Below are positions 1-8,027 of a stretch of 47,040 nucleotides of DNA, piece by piece. Under the pieces are notes generated by a model. It did not search any database. It saw nothing but the letters and a program-made list of their open reading frames with translations, and was not told where the DNA came from. Each line of letters opens with the position of its first letter. Within the stretch, counting starts at the first letter, position 1. The stretch comes from a virus, in the IMG/VR virus record IMGVR_UViG_3300030906_000027, positions 1-47,040 of that record; one strand, 5' to 3'. Made by a program: the position numbers and the translations under genes.

Positions 1-1826
1 CCCCAGATGCAGAGTATGTCGTCCTGCGCGGTCGTGAGAATGTCGGGCACGAAGGGCGTGCCAGCCGGAACTGCCGTGGTGACCGCGCCCGCGTCCGATA
101 TGAAGCTGTAGGCGCCCGAATACATGGTCGCGCTGGAGGTATTCTGCGCCGGACCATCGTAGGTCCAGGTGCTGCCCGAGCCCGCCGTGATCATAGCCGG
201 GAGGATTGACCCTTGACCCGACATGACCTGTCCGACGGCGATCGCGCCGCTGCCCGCCACGTTGCTGATCGTGAGCGTGTTACCGGCAAGCGTGCCGGAG
301 AATGTCGCGCCGTTCGCGCGAGAGATCGTGCCGTGAACCCCGCCGATTGATCCGGTCTGTGTTCCCGCAGCAGAGCCGGGCCCACGCAACAGATCGACGT
401 CGATCCTGGTGACTGCGGTGCTCGCACCACCGCCCGCGATGCTGTTGCCCGAGACGGTGATATGCGCCGGGCTTGATCCCCACCGCGCCGCTATTTCAGG
501 AACAGTCGTTCCGCCAATTGCCGTGGCATTCGACATCGTGACGTTGGGATAGAGAAGCTGGAAGGCGGGGTAGAACGCGCTGGAGCCGTTTGCTGACAGG
601 CTATCGCCCTGCACCGTCACCTTGGTGACGAGGCCGTAAACCGGCTTTTCAGTGCCGCCCGTAAGGGGCTGGTAGAACAGGCCATAGGGCGCGCTGGGCA
701 AGCGATCAGACTTATAGGTGACGTAGGTATCATCGACGATGCGCGGCTCATAATTATTAGCCGAGAGCGTGGTCAGCAGAAAGGCGCCGAGCCCGAGCCG
801 GCTGCGCGACCGGATCTGGAAAAAGCCGTTGCTGTCCTTCACAGTGCCGACGCGCCACGAGGGGCTGGTAAGGCTCTCGTCCTGAATACCGACGCTCGCA
901 GTCTGATCATCTGTGGTCAGCACCTGCTTGCCAAGAACGTAGGCCTTACCCGTTGTGCGGATGCCGAAGAAGACTTTGCCGTCCGCATCCAGCATCGCAC
1001 CCGGCAGCCAGCCCGACCGGATGGACCAAGGCCGAAACGCCACGTTCGATCCACCCAGCTTGGCGGCCGTCGAGATCAGTTGGCCTTTGACAGTCAGCGT
1101 CTTGTTGAAGACCGCGGCGGTAAATTGGTAAAACAGGCTTGTCCCGTGCTTGTAGCCGCTCAGACGACGCATGGCGGCGTCGAATATCGATCCGTGCCAG
1201 CCAGACCTCGACGAATCCGCGGTGTTGACGAGATTGTTGACCTCTTCCGCTGCTGCCTCGGCCTGTTCGGCGGCTGTCGCAGCTGCAGCTGCTGCCGCTT
1301 GGGTACCGCCTAGCAGCGGCGCAAGCAGAGCGGCGGAAGCGATCGTTATCGTGAGAGCCTGCCCGGCGATCGTCGCGATGGCATCCGGTGCGATCGGCGA
1401 GGGGTCGTTCGCGAGTACGGCGCTGGCCAACTGTGTGACGCCGGCCGCAACGGTGAACGGTCCATAGAGCCAACGCGCTTCGGTATAGCCCGGAAGGGTA
1501 ACGACCATGTCCCAAGCGAGCGTGAGATCATCGCTGATTTCATCTCCCGATGGGAGAGCGCTGCCGAGAGACGCGCCGGGGATCTGAAGGCGAATATAGC
1601 TGATCGGCAGCGCGCCGGTCGTGTCGACCGCCATCAACCGCACGCCGAGCACAGTCGGGTCAGTCACGGGCGGCAGGTCAATCACGGGCGTACCCGGCGC
1701 ATTCGGATACAAACGCACCTGCGCGTGCAGATTGGCGTTCGTGAGATCAACGCCCTGGACGGCGATGATATAGGCGAACGGCGTCCATCGGTTCGCGGTG
1801 AGCGCGACCTGTGCTGCGTTGATCAT
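1..1826 (-). CDS. Tail fibre with SGNH/GDSL hydrolase domain (partial, cut by window edge)
   Basis: About 608 residues are visible and the reading frame runs off the left window edge. The ATG at 1826 follows a GGAGAG ribosome site. The first 150 residues resemble a phage baseplate or fibre head, followed by an Ala-rich coiled stretch. At residues 404-412 stands VTVQGDSLS, the block I motif of SGNH esterases, with Ser409 as likely nucleophile; a block II-like Gly follows in NATAIGGTTVPE. The visible sequence ends in ILCIWG, where block III (GxN) should begin. Between blocks II and III about 140 residues are inserted, resembling the Gly/Thr-rich beta repeats of phage fibres. By family knowledge such domains de-acetylate surface polysaccharide; the role here is inferred from last place in the tail operon. 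Confidence 0.75.
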   Translation of the reverse strand, partial: MINAAQVALTANRWTPFAYIIAVQGVDLTNANLHAQVRLYPNAPGTPVIDLPPVTDPTVLGVRLMAVDTTGALPISYIRLQIPGASLGSALPSGDEISDDLTLAWDMVVTLPGYTEARWLYGPFTVAAGVTQLASAVLANDPSPIAPDAIATIAGQALTITIASAALLAPLLGGTQAAAAAAATAAEQAEAAAEEVNNLVNTADSSRSGWHGSIFDAAMRRLSGYKHGTSLFYQFTAAVFNKTLTVKGQLISTAAKLGGSNVAFRPWSIRSGWLPGAMLDADGKVFFGIRTTGKAYVLGKQVLTTDDQTASVGIQDESLTSPSWRVGTVKDSNGFFQIRSRSRLGLGAFLLTTLSANNYEPRIVDDTYVTYKSDRLPSAPYGLFYQPLTGGTEKPVYGLVTKVTVQGDSLSANGSSAFYPAFQLLYPNVTMSNATAIGGTTVPEIAARWGSSPAHITVSGNSIAGGGASTAVTRIDVDLLRGPGSAAGTQTGSIGGVHGTISRANGATFSGTLAGNTLTISNVAGSGAIAVGQVMSGQGSILPAMITAGSGSTWTYDGPAQNTSSATMYSGAYSFISDAGAVTTAVPAGTPFVPDILTTAQDDILCIW

Positions 1827-1848
1827 CGGTCTCTCCGCGAAATCAATT

Positions 1849-3216
1849 TCAGAAGCTGGTGATCACGATCGCCTCGCCACCACCGCCGGCGCCGCCAGCG
1901 CCACCGTTGAAGCCGGTTTGCGTCGATCCACCACCACCACCGCCGCCGCCGGGGAATTGGCCAGCGCCGCCAATGCCTCCGTTGGTCGTGGTCGATGCGC
2001 CGCCGCCAGCGCCGCCCGATCCAGCGCCGAAGTTCAGGGCAGCGGACAGCGTATTTCCAGCGCCGCCGCCGGCCGCGCCGCCGGTAGGCTGGCCCTGCGC
2101 GACCGCGCGTCCGCCGGAGCCACCGCTTGATGCAACGTTGCCCGTCGTCACGCCGCCACCGGCCGCGCCTCCGCCAGCGCCGAGGATCATCGGAGCGTTG
2201 TTTCCGTTGCCGCCGCCGCCGATGGTGCCGCCAGCGCCGGTTGCGCCAGACGGGCTTCCTCCGGCGGTTCCGTTCCCACTGCCGCCCGCGCTCGCGATAC
2301 CGCCGCCGCCGCCGCTCGATGACGTAGCGCTGACTGCGCCGCCCGCTCCATAGCCTGGCCCGTACGCCACCAGCGTGCCGAACGTGGTGCTACCACCGAT
2401 CGCGCCCACCGAGCCAGGTCCCGCCGAGGTAGCGCCCGCGCCGCCGCTTCCGGCTGCACCAACCGTTCCCGAAACCGTCGAGCCGAGCGCGGATGCGGCC
2501 CAAGTGCTATCGACCCCGGCCGCGCCTCCGCCGCCTGCGCCGCCCGACGTTGCCGTGCCGGAAGCCGCCACTGCGCCGCCCCCGCCGCCTGCGCCACCCG
2601 CAATGAGAATTACGCGAACCGCGACCGCACCTGGGGGCTTGGTCCATGTGAAGCTGCCGGCTGTCGAAAATATCTGGACGTTCGCGTTTGCAGCGGCGCC
2701 GAGGTTCGTTCGCGCTGTCGATGCGCTCGCGAGATCCGAAAGGTTCGCGGCATCTGCCAGCCGCGCCGTCGAATCCACCGCATTGATCGTGACCGGTGCG
2801 GTTCCATCGAACGCCACGCCGTTTATCGCACGCGCCGTCGTCAGCTTCGCGGCCGAGCCGCTGATCGATGTGATGTCGGTATTCACGCCCGACGCCGCGG
2901 CGCCGATCGCCGAGCGCGTGCCCGGGGCGTCCGCCATTGTCAGCAGGTTCCGGCCGAACGACGTCGTCGTCAGCGCCGCAATAGCGGTCAGGTCGGGGTC
3001 GATCGGCTGGAAGCTCCCCGCAGCCAGCGCGATGATCTGCGTCGGCGTCAGCCTGACGTTCGCACCACCCTGGACGGCCGGGATAAGCTCGGGACCGGCA
3101 AGCGCCGCCGCGCTCGGCATTGCGCTGATCTTGATCGGATCGGCCGCCGAGGGCGCGGGCATTACGCACGCGGCGATGAACGCGAGGCCAGCGGCCACGC
3201 GGTGCAATAGTCGCAT
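1849..3216 (-). CDS. Glycine-rich tail adhesin with N-terminal signal-like segment
   Basis: This 455-residue protein has three parts. Residues 1-25 look like a cleavable signal peptide (basic start, hydrophobic core, ending near SAADP). Residues 30-195 resemble a phage fibre shaft, with typical pieces such as GRNLLTMADAPGTRSAIGA. From about residue 220 to the end it is dominated by runs of three to seven glycines, as in T4 gp38-like polyglycine II adhesins. It lies between the SGNH fibre and a small tail protein, so receptor binding is the natural guess. A signal peptide is odd for a virion protein; the true start could be further in. Long proline-rich frames on the opposite strand are shadows of the GGN codons. 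Confidence 0.7.
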   Translation of the reverse strand: MRLLHRVAAGLAFIAACVMPAPSAADPIKISAMPSAAALAGPELIPAVQGGANVRLTPTQIIALAAGSFQPIDPDLTAIAALTTTSFGRNLLTMADAPGTRSAIGAAASGVNTDITSISGSAAKLTTARAINGVAFDGTAPVTINAVDSTARLADAANLSDLASASTARTNLGAAANANVQIFSTAGSFTWTKPPGAVAVRVILIAGGAGGGGGAVAASGTATSGGAGGGGAAGVDSTWAASALGSTVSGTVGAAGSGGAGATSAGPGSVGAIGGSTTFGTLVAYGPGYGAGGAVSATSSSGGGGGIASAGGSGNGTAGGSPSGATGAGGTIGGGGNGNNAPMILGAGGGAAGGGVTTGNVASSGGSGGRAVAQGQPTGGAAGGGAGNTLSAALNFGAGSGGAGGGASTTTNGGIGGAGQFPGGGGGGGGSTQTGFNGGAGGAGGGGEAIVITSF

Positions 3217-3231
3217 CGATGTCTCCGAGGT

Positions 3232-3693
3232 TTAGAGGAGGCCGGCTGTGCCGATGTTCACGAAGGTGCCGGTGTCGTCGCAGATGAAGTCCGACCAGGC
3301 GGCGCCGAAGAGGCTGGTGAGTATCTTGACCTGACCGAGGATGGTCAGGCGGTTGACGAGCCGAAAGCGGCAGCCATTCCAAGCGTTGGCGGTCGAGAAG
3401 CCGATCGCCAACGTCGCCAGCGCCGGGACTGTGCCCTTCAGGATTTGAATTGGACGGTCGACCAGAGGCGTCAGAGTTAGCGTCCCGCCCGCGGTGATGT
3501 TGCGCGTCAAAGTCGCGTCCCGCCCCCGAGGTATCCATGCGATGCCATCGGACTGGCAGTAGCCGCCGATTCCACCGTGGAGATCAGTGACCCAGACGGA
3601 TTGTCCCTTGTAGGGCGCCGCCGCTGGCAAACCTGCGATCGGCCAAGCAAATGGCAGGACCTGCGGCATCGGGACCTTATAGGGCGTGGTCAT
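3232..3693 (-). CDS. Small tail or fibre-associated protein, unknown function
   Basis: This 153-residue protein is not recognised as a named family. Its ATG overlaps the stop of the tail tip gene by four bases (ATGA), so the two are probably translated in series. It has no membrane segment. The N-terminal half carries a short motif, GQSVWVTDLHGGIGGYCQSDG, like the short beta modules found in phage fibres, and the C-terminal half is hydrophobic and beta-rich. Its place between the tip protein and the glycine-rich adhesin suggests a fibre connector or fibre chaperone; this is inference from position only. Confidence 0.65.
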   Translation of the reverse strand: MTTPYKVPMPQVLPFAWPIAGLPAAAPYKGQSVWVTDLHGGIGGYCQSDGIAWIPRGRDATLTRNITAGGTLTLTPLVDRPIQILKGTVPALATLAIGFSTANAWNGCRFRLVNRLTILGQVKILTSLFGAAWSDFICDDTGTFVNIGTAGLL

Positions 3694-6425
3694 AGGCTGG
3701 CGCTCGTCGTCTTGTTATGGCTGAGCCTGCCGCCGACCACATAGGTGTGCGCGTCATCGACGGTGATCTGCACAACCCACCCGCGACCATCCGGCACGCC
3801 GATCGCGTCCATCCGCGTCCAGGCACCTTCCCAGAACAAATGCGACGGCGAGGTCCGCGGATAGCCCTTCGCCCACCATAGATCGCTCTCGACCCGTGCC
3901 GCGCGAGAGACGCGATAGGCAGCCCAGACGCCGCTATGCTCGTGCCGTGTCCAAACCGACATGCCCGCCTGCAGATCGGCTGCGCGGATCGTCTCGCCCG
4001 GCCCAGTGCGATCGTCGTTCGCCAGCAGGATCGGCTCGTCTTCCTGCGGACAAGCGCCTCCGCCAACACCGCCCGGCCCGCTCGCGCCGCCACCCGTCGA
4101 ACCGCCCGTCGAGCCCGCTGCTGGCGTGGTGATGTCGCCGAAATAGTGGCGGCCGGGATTGGCGGGCGTGATCAGCGCGTCGTCGGGATCGGTGCTGGCC
4201 TGATACGTGACGGCGCCGCCCGAGCGCGTCGGGTCGTCGTAGAAGATGACGTAGTAGGTGTTCAGCGCGAGGCCGGTGATCGTCCCCGCGGCGACTGCGA
4301 CGCTCTTGTCCGCATAGATGCGGGTGTGCGCCGGGATTGACACCGTCGCAGCCGCGCCCGTGCCGTCGATCGCCGCTGTCGGCGCCGCGCCCGCGGAAGG
4401 CTTGCTGCCGTTGATCAGTGCGGCGAGCGATCCAGGAGCCACGAATTCGCCGGCAATGGCAGGCGGCAGAATAAGCCGATCGGTGACGACACCACGCACG
4501 CGATAGCTAATCGCCACCTCGTACGCCGCGCCGGATGCAACCGAGCTGACCACATAACTCGTCGCGGTCGCAGGCAGCTCGGCCGAGACAGTCCATGGCG
4601 TGTCGACAGCAGTCTCGGCCTCTATGGTGTCGCCAGCCTCGGTCAGGATCGCATCGGAGTTTTCCTGCGCGACATAGTCCGGAGCTTCGCGGGTCTCGAT
4701 GATGAACGTGGTCGCAGCGTCGTTATCGACGGCGCCACTGATCAGGACCGCAGGCGTCGAGACACCTGCATTCGAGATCGCGGTACCGACCGATGTCCAA
4801 CTACCGGCCGCCGGCCCAACGAACGAGTTTGATAGGCTGACGCTCGGTGTCGCCGGCGCGCCCGTCGTCTGCGCCAGCGCAAATGCGTGCTTCGCCACGG
4901 TCTCAGAACGCGCCGTCATGGTGACGGTCATCGTTTCCGGATCGCGCTGGCGCTTCATGATCAGCATGTCTTGGCCGACGAGCCCCTGTTCGGTCAGGGT
5001 CGCGCCGCCCGTGACGACGTCGCCCGCCTGATACCCCATCCAGCGCGGCTTGAGCGGCAGCGTGATCGGACCGAATTCGCGTGCGTCCTCGATCTGGTAG
5101 CGCGCGAGCTGGGCCACCTGATTGGGTGCGTTATTGTCCGTCGAGACGCCGGTCACGAAGGGGAAATCGACACCCTTCTGGCGCTGGCCGCCATCGAACG
5201 CGACATATTCGTCGACAATGATCGGCGCCGCTGAGGCCATGCCCCAGGTCACTACGGTCTTGAGCGGGTAGTTCCCGTCGCTGTCCGCCTTCTGCGACGT
5301 ATCGGCGACAGTAACGCTCTGCTCGGCCATGTAGCGCGGCACGACCGCGTTGATGCGATCCCGGCGCGACTGCATCGCCTGGACGCTCCAGTCGCCGATG
5401 ATGTCCGAGCTTTCGATCGTCGCCAAGCTGACGCGTGGCGTGTTGACCATGCAGCCGATCGACGCGCCGTTGCGAATGGGCGTGGCGCCGCCGCTGGCAA
5501 GAATATCGTTCAGACGCTGCCACTTGCTGTCGGTCGACAGGATCGTGCCGCCGAGCGTCCAGCCGTTGGCATCCGCGACGTTCGCCGCTTCCACAAACTG
5601 ATCCACGAGGATGGACGTGATCGGCCTACCGACGCCGATCACGAGGATACCATTCTGGCGGTAACCGATCAGGTAGGAAAGCCCCTTCAGCGCAGGATTA
5701 TCGTAGCCGGCGAAGCTCCATGTGCTCTCATCATTCCACCGTTGCGGGCCGTCGCCGCCAGGATAAGTGCTATCCTTGCGCGGATCGTAGACCGTCGTAC
5801 CGAGCCCGACGAAGCCGCATTGCGGCTCCGTCGTGAAGGTCACGCTTCCCTTGGCGTCATAGGACAAGGTGATCGACGACGCGGCGAGGCCGGACAGCTT
5901 GGATGCGGTCGTAAGGCCGGGCGGGCCGAGATCTCCGAGTTGCACGGCCTCGGGCTGCGCTCCCAGTTGCGTGCTGACGTACATGTGCCCACGGTCAGGC
6001 ACGTTCGCGTCCGTGCCGGAGATCGTGGTGGCGACGCCGTCGACGTAGAAGTTCTCGATGCCCTTGATCGGACCCGTCGAGTAGACCGTGATCAGGGTCT
6101 CGTTGACGTCGTCCTTGCCATAGGCCTGGCGATAAACGATCTGTCCGCCGACATAGCAACGGCCCATAAGATGCGGGATGCCGGCCTGTGGATCTGACTG
6201 CCACGCCATCGGATTGCCGATCTGCTGCGGCTTTTTAGCGGTGAGATCGGCTAGAATGCCAAGGCCGGCAGTCGCGACAGCCAAAGCCGTCGAGGCTGTC
6301 GCCACAGAGACGCCGACGGCCGTGGTCGCGGCTGCGGCCGTCGGCCCGATCGAGATGCCATAGGTGGCGACGGCGAGCGCAACGACGCCCACCACTTCCG
6401 CCGCAGTCCGCAGGAAATGGCTCAC
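3690..6425 (-). CDS. Tail tip attachment protein (lambda J-like) with C-terminal Hint domain
   Basis: This 911-residue protein starts with a hydrophobic Ala-rich segment (residues 10-60), then carries the phage tip (J-type, Phage-tail_3-like) region to about residue 560 and fibronectin-like beta regions to 780. After a Gly-rich linker, residues 792-904 form a Hint (hedgehog/intein) domain: Cys792 at the start, a SPSHLFW block with the family's histidine, and a C-terminal block VDDAHTYVVGGRLSHN. Residue 905 is Lys, so the Cys/Ser/Thr needed for full splicing is missing, and only seven residues follow the Asn. By knowledge of bacterial intein-like domains, cleavage at one or both ends is expected rather than splicing. 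The gene overlaps both neighbours by four bases. Confidence 0.85.
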   Translation of the reverse strand: MSHFLRTAAEVVGVVALAVATYGISIGPTAAAATTAVGVSVATASTALAVATAGLGILADLTAKKPQQIGNPMAWQSDPQAGIPHLMGRCYVGGQIVYRQAYGKDDVNETLITVYSTGPIKGIENFYVDGVATTISGTDANVPDRGHMYVSTQLGAQPEAVQLGDLGPPGLTTASKLSGLAASSITLSYDAKGSVTFTTEPQCGFVGLGTTVYDPRKDSTYPGGDGPQRWNDESTWSFAGYDNPALKGLSYLIGYRQNGILVIGVGRPITSILVDQFVEAANVADANGWTLGGTILSTDSKWQRLNDILASGGATPIRNGASIGCMVNTPRVSLATIESSDIIGDWSVQAMQSRRDRINAVVPRYMAEQSVTVADTSQKADSDGNYPLKTVVTWGMASAAPIIVDEYVAFDGGQRQKGVDFPFVTGVSTDNNAPNQVAQLARYQIEDAREFGPITLPLKPRWMGYQAGDVVTGGATLTEQGLVGQDMLIMKRQRDPETMTVTMTARSETVAKHAFALAQTTGAPATPSVSLSNSFVGPAAGSWTSVGTAISNAGVSTPAVLISGAVDNDAATTFIIETREAPDYVAQENSDAILTEAGDTIEAETAVDTPWTVSAELPATATSYVVSSVASGAAYEVAISYRVRGVVTDRLILPPAIAGEFVAPGSLAALINGSKPSAGAAPTAAIDGTGAAATVSIPAHTRIYADKSVAVAAGTITGLALNTYYVIFYDDPTRSGGAVTYQASTDPDDALITPANPGRHYFGDITTPAAGSTGGSTGGGASGPGGVGGGACPQEDEPILLANDDRTGPGETIRAADLQAGMSVWTRHEHSGVWAAYRVSRAARVESDLWWAKGYPRTSPSHLFWEGAWTRMDAIGVPDGRGWVVQITVDDAHTYVVGGRLSHNKTTSASL

Positions 6426-6844
6426 GAAACACTCCAGGCGGTCTCGAGCTGGACGCGGCGCAGGACGCTGACGCCAGCCGCGTCTTCGTGAAAACCGAGC
6501 ATGGCGCCGTTGCCGAGCATGACGCCGAACGCGCCGAAGCTGTCCGTGCCGGCCCCGCGGACCACGTCGCCGACCATCGCGTAGGCCGGCGCTATGCGGG
6601 GCAGCATCATGGCGTCGAGAACATCGTCAATCGAAGCGAAGCCGCCACGCTTCAACGCAGCGCGCGCGCCGAGGGCCGTCCGATAATTGCCGAACCGCAT
6701 CAGGCCGGCGTTGATGTCGAACTGCCGCAGATGCCACGCGATGATGCGCGAGCAGTCGCAGCCACCCCATTTGAATGCCCGATCGATCCAGTGATCGCGG
6801 GTCGCCTGCGCAGCGTTGACGCGGCGCTCCATGATGCCCGTCAT
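6422..6844 (-). CDS. Tail-associated DUF6950 / NlpC-P60-like protein
   Basis: This 140-residue protein has the pattern of tail-tip cell-wall hydrolases of the NlpC/P60 type and of the related DUF6950 family: FKWGGCDCSRII near residues 24-35 with a candidate catalytic Cys, and a conserved His near residue 118 in GFHEDAAG. It sits directly before the J-like tip gene, where lambda K and the GTA peptidase sit, and overlaps it by four bases. Local digestion of peptidoglycan during DNA entry is the likely role. The second acidic or polar catalytic residue could not be assigned, so an inactive structural version is possible. Confidence 0.7.
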   Translation of the reverse strand: MTGIMERRVNAAQATRDHWIDRAFKWGGCDCSRIIAWHLRQFDINAGLMRFGNYRTALGARAALKRGGFASIDDVLDAMMLPRIAPAYAMVGDVVRGAGTDSFGAFGVMLGNGAMLGFHEDAAGVSVLRRVQLETAWSVS

Positions 6845-7434
6845 CGGCTTACGCCCGACTCCGGAGCCGTTCCCCAGTATATCTGCCTCAGGATGCCGGT
6901 CACGTCGGCAAGTCCGGTCTCACCCGGCCAGAGGTGGCGATGGAAAGTGTCCGATAGGCGGATGCCGTCGTCGGTGAAGAAGAAGAGCTCGTCATCCGAC
7001 GTGATCTCCATCTCGAGTGTTCGGTTGTTCGCACCGCCCTTGAGCGTCACGGTGTCGAGCGAGCCGGAGAACTGCAGTTCGGGCATGTCGATAGGGAGGC
7101 CGGTCGCTTGGTTCAGGATCCCGAGCCACAGCGAGACGGCCGAGCCTTGCATCTGTGGCTGCGCGATCGTCGTCGCTGCAGCGTCGTCCTTCGGCGCGAA
7201 TGTCATCTTGATCGCCGGCGCTTCGTCGCCCGCGCCGTCGGTCAGGGCCTCCATCGAGAGGACCGACCCGAACACCGGGTCGTCGCCGAGGTAGGTGTTT
7301 CCCCCGAACATCGTGAAACCCGCGCCCTCAAGCAGATAAAGCGTCCGGCCCGGCAGCGCGATCGACAGTGCGCCGAACATCATCACCACCGGCTGGGCGA
7401 GAGCCGCATCGTTGGCGGCCGAGAAGCGCGACAT
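6841..7434 (-). CDS. Minor tail protein, distal tail/tip component
   Basis: This 197-residue protein starts at the ATG at 7434, which overlaps the stop codon of the upstream tail gene (ATGA); a longer frame upstream of that ATG has no protein-like character. The sequence is beta-rich, with no membrane segment or catalytic motif. Pieces such as YLGDDPVFGSVLSMEALTDG recall the DUF2163-like proteins that stand before the NlpC/P60 gene in gene transfer agents and lambdoid-like tails, where they form part of the hub. Assignment rests mainly on gene order, so the function is given only as tail hub or tip component. Confidence 0.65.
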   Translation of the reverse strand: MSRFSAANDAALAQPVVMMFGALSIALPGRTLYLLEGAGFTMFGGNTYLGDDPVFGSVLSMEALTDGAGDEAPAIKMTFAPKDDAAATTIAQPQMQGSAVSLWLGILNQATGLPIDMPELQFSGSLDTVTLKGGANNRTLEMEITSDDELFFFTDDGIRLSDTFHRHLWPGETGLADVTGILRQIYWGTAPESGVSR

Positions 7435-8027
7435 CAGGCGGCCTCGGTGATCGTGAACTGCACGTCGACGTACGGTGCCGTGCGAAGCTGCCACTCCAGC
7501 GCGTTGCCCGAGAGGAAGCCTTCGATCATCGGCTTCGCAAACTCGCAAACAGCGCCATCGTCAGGAGAGACGCGGAGCATCGGCCAGATCGAAGCGGCTA
7601 CGGTACCGTCAGCCCCTGCGATGCCCTGTGCGGCAAGGAAATGAAGGTATCGGCGACCGCCCTGGACGATCGAAAAGAACTGCCCTGCCCGGCCCGCGTA
7701 GCTCGGCGTGAAGTTCTTTAGATTGAGAGTGGTGCCCATCTGGCCAGCCCCGTTGACGACCGGACTGCCCGGCGCCCCCACGGGCATATCCTGTGGAAAC
7801 GCATACAGTGCGCCCTGGCTGATTGCCTGCATGAGTGCCGCGAGGAAGATGCGGCCCTCGATTATGCTGCTCATCGCCGGCAGCGTGATGTCGATCGCGA
7901 AGCGGCTGCCCGGCCGGTTGACGCGCTGCGCGGCGCCGCCGCCCGGCGGCGTCAACACGCCGCCGAAGTCGAGCAGCCGGGGCTTCGCGGAAGCGATCCC
8001 CGGTTTGGCCGGCAAAAGGATCGACAT
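7434..8027 (-). CDS. Minor tail protein after the tape measure
   Basis: This 197-residue protein starts at 8027, where its ATG shares a base with the tape measure stop codon. The sequence begins with a short Pro/Ala-rich arm and then alternates hydrophobic strands; no enzyme motif is seen. In siphoviruses the gene directly after the tape measure usually codes for the distal tail protein that joins tube and tip, and the size fits. I do not recognise the exact family, so the role comes from position. Both ends are coupled to neighbours by overlaps, giving an unbroken chain from tape measure to the fibre-associated protein. Confidence 0.65.
   Translation of the reverse strand: MSILLPAKPGIASAKPRLLDFGGVLTPPGGGAAQRVNRPGSRFAIDITLPAMSSIIEGRIFLAALMQAISQGALYAFPQDMPVGAPGSPVVNGAGQMGTTLNLKNFTPSYAGRAGQFFSIVQGGRRYLHFLAAQGIAGADGTVAASIWPMLRVSPDDGAVCEFAKPMIEGFLSGNALEWQLRTAPYVDVQFTITEAA

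Noticed and set aside
2187-2353. Possible CRISPR-like array because of repeated GGCGGC-type units
   Set aside because: Irregular codon-level glycine repeats, with no constant spacer or direct repeat length.
1859-3235. Long proline/alanine-rich frames on the plus strand
   Set aside because: They are the reverse of the glycine-rich adhesin codons; no ribosome sites and no protein-like pattern.
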